Shown here: positions 29,125 to 31,731 of the stretch, piece by piece
Numbering within the stretch: the first letter of the stretch is position 1
Layout of the letters: each line of letters begins with the position of its first letter
NCBI RefSeq assembly: GCF_003464595.1
Contig: NZ_QRZF01000034.1
Coordinates: forward strand, 1 to 31,731
DNA length: 31,731 nucleotides
Source of the DNA: Bacteroides intestinalis
GTDB lineage: Bacteria; Bacteroidota; Bacteroidia; Bacteroidales; Bacteroidaceae
Direction: 5' to 3'
Translations under genes and position numbers: made by a program
The notes under the pieces: generated by a model
The model's database searches: none
What the model was told of the DNA's origin: nothing
The model's input: only the letters and a program-made list of their open reading frames with translations

Positions 29125-29256
29125 TTACCAGTCCTCACCGTCTCCCTCACCTACACCACCAGCCGAAGAGCCGCTGCCTTCAAATCCTTTTTCCACAACA
29201 ACTTCCAGAACTTCTATTTCCGGAGCTTCATACTTCATTTCCTTTTCTACTTTCAT
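29125..29256 (-). CDS. 43-aa acidic peptide with Gly/Ser-rich tail
   Basis: A 43-codon ATG frame on the same strand as the lipoprotein gene. The N-terminal half is hydrophobic/acidic alternating (KYEAPEIEVLEVVVEKGF). The C-terminal half is Gly/Ser/Asp-rich (EGSGSSAGGVGEGDGEDW). I recall many short Bacteroides genes with a 'YxxPxxEVxEVxxExGF..S' pattern, but no function. The leader-plus-small-residue layout recalls RiPP precursors. There is no signal peptide or Cys. It is probably cotranscribed with the lipoprotein gene 57 bp downstream. Coding character is convincing because codons and layout are clean in AT-rich surroundings. Confidence 0.6.
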   Translation of the reverse strand: MKVEKEMKYEAPEIEVLEVVVEKGFEGSGSSAGGVGEGDGEDW

Positions 29257-29896
29257 AACTACAAAATTTAATTGTTAATAATATCAATATGTTATTCTTA
29301 TCATTCTATGATTGAATTCATCTCTGAAAAGCCCTATAGTTTCTCATATACATAGGTATAGCAAACCGCCTTTTCAGCCTGCAAAGTAAGAAACAAATTT
29401 CCTAAATATGCTCACATTGTATATCGCTGATTATCTGCATATTATCTATAAGATACTAACTAAAAAGCAAGAAAATAAGAATCTATCTAAAGCAGCGGAA
29501 TATAATCTATAAATTTGATGCACAACAAATTAGGTAATCAACTATAAGTTGTAAGTTTAAGTAATATATGTATATTGACACTGTTTTTTAGCACCTTATT
29601 TTAATAAACAATATAATAGTAACCACTTCATTTTCAAATAAAAAAAGATTTGTAGAATCAGAAAATTCTTATCGTATAGAATAAAAATGACACCATTCTC
29701 AGACACCAGAGACAAGAAATAAATTTATAGCTAAATAGCTTTCCGAAGAATAACCTCCATTATATCTATGTCCCTATTTATATAATACTTCAACCCACCG
29801 ATAAACAACTTTATTATATGTCCTCATTTTGCTATTCCGAACACTTCAGATACCACATTCTATAATTTAAATTATTAATAGCTCAATAGAAATTAG
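29257..29896. other. AT-rich gap without recognisable genes
   Basis: About 640 bp of strongly AT-rich DNA between the divergent peptide/lipoprotein and Fic genes. I saw no ORF above about 15 codons worth calling, no tRNA, no long hairpin and no repeat array. The promoter of the peptide unit should be in it; TACTTTG (29382-29388, minus) is one base short of the consensus spacing and is the best candidate. Confidence 0.6.
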
Positions 29897-29904
29897 TACT
29901 TTTG
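29897..29904 (+). promoter_or_regulatory. fic promoter (-7 box TACTTTTG)
   Basis: Exact TAnnTTTG match 18 bp before the chosen ATG, giving a leader of about 12 nt. It overlaps the upstream in-frame TTG, which argues for the ATG at 29923. Confidence 0.55.
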
Positions 29905-29922
29905 TATTCTAATTATAAAGCT

Positions 29923-31014
29923 ATGAGCAGATTAGAAGAGTTATATAACGAATGGATTTCTCTTCAGCCATTGAAGGAGGAAGACCAAATGCGATTGAAC
30001 CAAAAATTCATGCTGGAATTTAATTATAATTCCAATCACATCGAAGGTAACACCCTTACTTATGGCCAAACAGAAATGTTATTAATGTTCGGTAAGGTAG
30101 TGGATGAGGCCAATATGAAGGACTTGGAGGAAATGAAAGCCCACAATGTCGGTCTAAAAATGATGCAAACAGAGGCTTTAGAAAAAGAATATCCACTGAC
30201 GGAAACCTTTATTCGCCAACTCCACCGCACGCTTTTGCGGGAAGACTATACAGTCTATCGTCAGATGTCTGATGGTAGTACGACATCATACACAGTTCAT
30301 GCCGGACAATATAAAACTCGTCCTAATTCTGTTATAACTGTAACAGGAGAACGGTTTGAATATGCCTCACCTGAAGAAACTCCGATTTTAATGAGTGATT
30401 TAATTCAATGGTATAATGAAGCAGAAAATCAAAATAAGTTATCTCCCGTTGAATTGGCAGCCGTTTTTCACTATCGTTATATCCGCATTCACCCATTTGA
30501 AGATGGTAATGGTCGCATCGCCCGGTTGATGGTTAACTATATCTTTTTAAGGCATAACTATCCGATGATTGTTGTTCGAAGCAAGACCAAGGATATTTAT
30601 TTGAAAACGCTCAATAAGTGTGACCATTCTGTGGGCTCCATACCCACAGATGGAGCACATGCATCCCTTGCTCAGATCAAGCCATTCACCGAGTATATCG
30701 AGAAACTTGTTATTGATGAAATAACTAATAATATAAAGTTTATCAGTGAAAAAGCAGAAAGTGTATGGTGGTATAATGGAGCATTTGTAACCTTCAGAAG
30801 TGAGAATACAATTAAGCTTCTGAATTTAATGACAAATTCACCTGATATTACAGTTCGTGAAATTGCCGAAGCATTGAATATCAATAAATCTGCTGTTCAA
30901 AAGCAAATTAAGACATTGCAGAATAAGGAATATATAATACGTGTAGGTGGTAAAAAGGGCCATTGGCATGTAGCTATAGTTTGTACCACCCCAAAAGGTG
31001 GTACAAAGAAATAA
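29923..31014 (+). CDS. Fic family protein with N-terminal inhibitory motif
   Basis: A 363-aa Fic-domain protein. The catalytic motif HPFEDGNGRIAR (His190 to Arg201) is complete, so it should transfer AMP or a similar group to protein targets. SNHIEGN (Ser37-Glu41-Gly42) is the (S/T)xxxE(G/N) inhibitory helix of class II Fic proteins, whose Glu41 blocks ATP by pairing with Arg201. The C-terminal part (about 300-355) is a winged-helix-like module (ITVREIAEALNINKSAVQKQ). No antitoxin gene is adjacent, which fits self-inhibition. The targets are unknown. It stands alone on the plus strand inside a region duplicated at its edges, so it may have been inserted. Confidence 0.92.
   Translation: MSRLEELYNEWISLQPLKEEDQMRLNQKFMLEFNYNSNHIEGNTLTYGQTEMLLMFGKVVDEANMKDLEEMKAHNVGLKMMQTEALEKEYPLTETFIRQLHRTLLREDYTVYRQMSDGSTTSYTVHAGQYKTRPNSVITVTGERFEYASPEETPILMSDLIQWYNEAENQNKLSPVELAAVFHYRYIRIHPFEDGNGRIARLMVNYIFLRHNYPMIVVRSKTKDIYLKTLNKCDHSVGSIPTDGAHASLAQIKPFTEYIEKLVIDEITNNIKFISEKAESVWWYNGAFVTFRSENTIKLLNLMTNSPDITVREIAEALNINKSAVQKQIKTLQNKEYIIRVGGKKGHWHVAIVCTTPKGGTKK
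30981..31006 (+). repeat. Perfect 10-bp inverted repeat over the fic 3' end, with a third half-site
   Basis: TTGTACCACC-CCAAAA-GGTGGTACAA spans the last codons of fic. A further GGTGGTAC lies at 31015-31022, right after the stop. It could be an operator, an mRNA hairpin or a recombination scar; there is no T run after it. Confidence 0.7.
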
Positions 31015-31065
31015 GGTGGTACACTATCTATACTATTCGTGTCGTTCTGAAGGTAAGCAACAATC

Positions 31066-31178
31066 ATTCGGAATATATTTTCATTCCCCAATATCAGGTA
31101 TTCATTTCCTTCACGACCGATATAACGATGAACCATATACTGCCTTCCCATTGATAGAAAGAGCAGTACCAGGCAGGT
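31066..31178 (-). pseudogene. Remnant of the S26-type peptidase gene
   Basis: A fragment matching the middle of the peptidase at 22171-22623: the reading MGRQYMVHRYIGREGNEYLI parallels WEGRYMIHRYIGREKDEYLM in the intact gene, and continues LGNENIFRM. The N-terminal part, including the catalytic serine motif, is deleted: the offset to the left copy jumps from 8,720 to 8,560 bp, a loss of 160 bp. The C-terminal part is also gone. The deletion joins the remnant to the end of the kinase-like copy. GNEN replaces GDGN, so even the remaining motif is altered. Confidence 0.85.
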
Positions 31179-31731
31179 CTCGGAAGAACAAGACCGTTTC
31201 ACAAGAAAGACGAGCCGCCGCCGCATCAGGAAGACAAGACAAATGATAAACCGGTACGGTTGAAAGTAGTTTACTCAAAGTCCCACTGATAGAGTCATAC
31301 AATGCATCATCATAGGCAAAACAAGGAGGGCATGAAGGGTGTAAAGCTCCATAGCCCTGAGCTACATTTAGCCGTTCTATTTTATTAAATGGAGCTTGCG
31401 ACAATCGTACACAGGCTGCTAACGGATAACTCTCATTCTTGTAGCAAGGCGTCTTTCCACTCCATGGGCTACCATATACCCATGGTTTCCCGTCTATGAT
31501 GCGAAGAATAGGACTGTCATCATTCAGCAGAACAGCCCCCTCTATGTTTTCGCGCCACAAACGGGTGTGCGTACTTTTCCCTGTACCACTCTCTCCCAGA
31601 AAGAGCACAGCTTTACCTTGATAGCAAATGGTACTGGTATGAATAGCCACCGTTCCGAGAGGAGCAGCAGCCACTCCATACGCAATCCAGCAGGCAAAGC
31701 GTAGTAATATAGGAGCAAAGTTGCCCGTAAA
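31111..31731 (-). CDS. HPr kinase/phosphorylase-like protein, second copy (5' end outside window)
   Basis: The coding strand enters from the right window edge and covers about 206 residues. It has the same Walker A (GESGTGKSTHTR), NDDSPIL and GSPWSGKTPCY motifs as the left copy, with few substitutions (for example LSKLLSTV for LSNLLSNV). Its end differs: after RLSCET the frame runs through the deletion into out-of-frame peptidase sequence, giving the tail VLFFRDLPGTALSINGKAVY and a stop at 31111 instead of IFGACEK. The catalytic part is intact, so it may be functional with a foreign tail, or be decaying. Its neighbours to the right are unseen. Confidence 0.8.
   Translation of the reverse strand, partial: FTGNFAPILLRFACWIAYGVAAAPLGTVAIHTSTICYQGKAVLFLGESGTGKSTHTRLWRENIEGAVLLNDDSPILRIIDGKPWVYGSPWSGKTPCYKNESYPLAACVRLSQAPFNKIERLNVAQGYGALHPSCPPCFAYDDALYDSISGTLSKLLSTVPVYHLSCLPDAAAARLSCETVLFFRDLPGTALSINGKAVYGSSLYRS
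31196..31731. repeat. Right copy of the long direct repeat (HPr-kinase-like gene)
   Basis: Direct repeat of 22636-23171, same orientation, gapless. The outer 209 bases reaching the window edge look identical to the left copy; the repeat therefore continues beyond the window for an unknown distance. Confidence 0.92.

Noticed and set aside
30897..31226. A 109-codon minus-strand frame containing QYMVHRYIGRE
   Set aside because: It is the peptidase remnant continuing into antisense of fic, not a complete gene; it is recorded as a pseudogene instead.
22636..31731. Interpretation of the flanking repeats as a transposon
   Set aside because: The repeats are coding sequence, direct rather than inverted, and no transposase or integrase gene lies between them.

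Overview
The window looks like a Bacteroides chromosome segment (order Bacteroidales). The gene set (dnaG, folE, tpiA, recG, pdxJ, nadK, mdh, ExbB/ExbD/TonB-type transport, a fimbrillin-like lipoprotein) and repeated TAnnTTTG promoter boxes in place of E. coli-type -10 boxes support this. Products are assigned from motifs read by eye; no database search was run.

Region 1 (1-6660) is a compact type II-C CRISPR-Cas locus. cas9 (1507 aa), cas1 and cas2 overlap head to tail on the minus strand. The edge of a CRISPR array (one repeat visible, cut by the window start) is transcribed on the plus strand towards cas2, and a bidirectional terminator lies between them. Upstream of cas9 is a plus-strand tracrRNA with an anti-repeat, a nexus hairpin and a terminator. 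Unusually, an isolated second anti-repeat lies about 340 bp further on. A second complete tracrRNA-like unit follows, with compensatory stem changes, immediately before dnaG.

Region 2 (6664-22069) is core genome. dnaG (+) is followed by a degenerate 22-bp tandem repeat and then, on the minus strand, the cluster DUF1599 - DoxX-like protein - tpiA - SPOR protein - folE. Next come an M23/LysM peptidase and a seven-gene run pdxJ-exbB-exbD-tonB-like-DJ-1-ispD-recG. nadK is divergent from pdxJ, and nadK and mdh converge on a strong bidirectional terminator.

Region 3 (22171-31731) is accessory and mosaic. A minus-strand unit encodes a Wzz-type chain-length/tyrosine-kinase-adaptor-like protein, an ABC exporter, an HPr-kinase-like protein and a small S26-type (Ser-His) peptidase. 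Upstream of it are a 43-aa peptide and an 876-aa fimbrillin-like/beta-helix surface lipoprotein, then about 660 bp of AT-rich DNA and a plus-strand Fic protein. At the right edge the HPr-kinase-like gene recurs as a nearly identical direct repeat, beside a broken remnant of the S26 gene. This implies a duplication flanking roughly 8 kb of export and surface genes. A kinase, peptidase, exporter and small acidic Gly/Ser-rich peptide together suggest a secreted peptide or polysaccharide assembly system. That functional link is inference.
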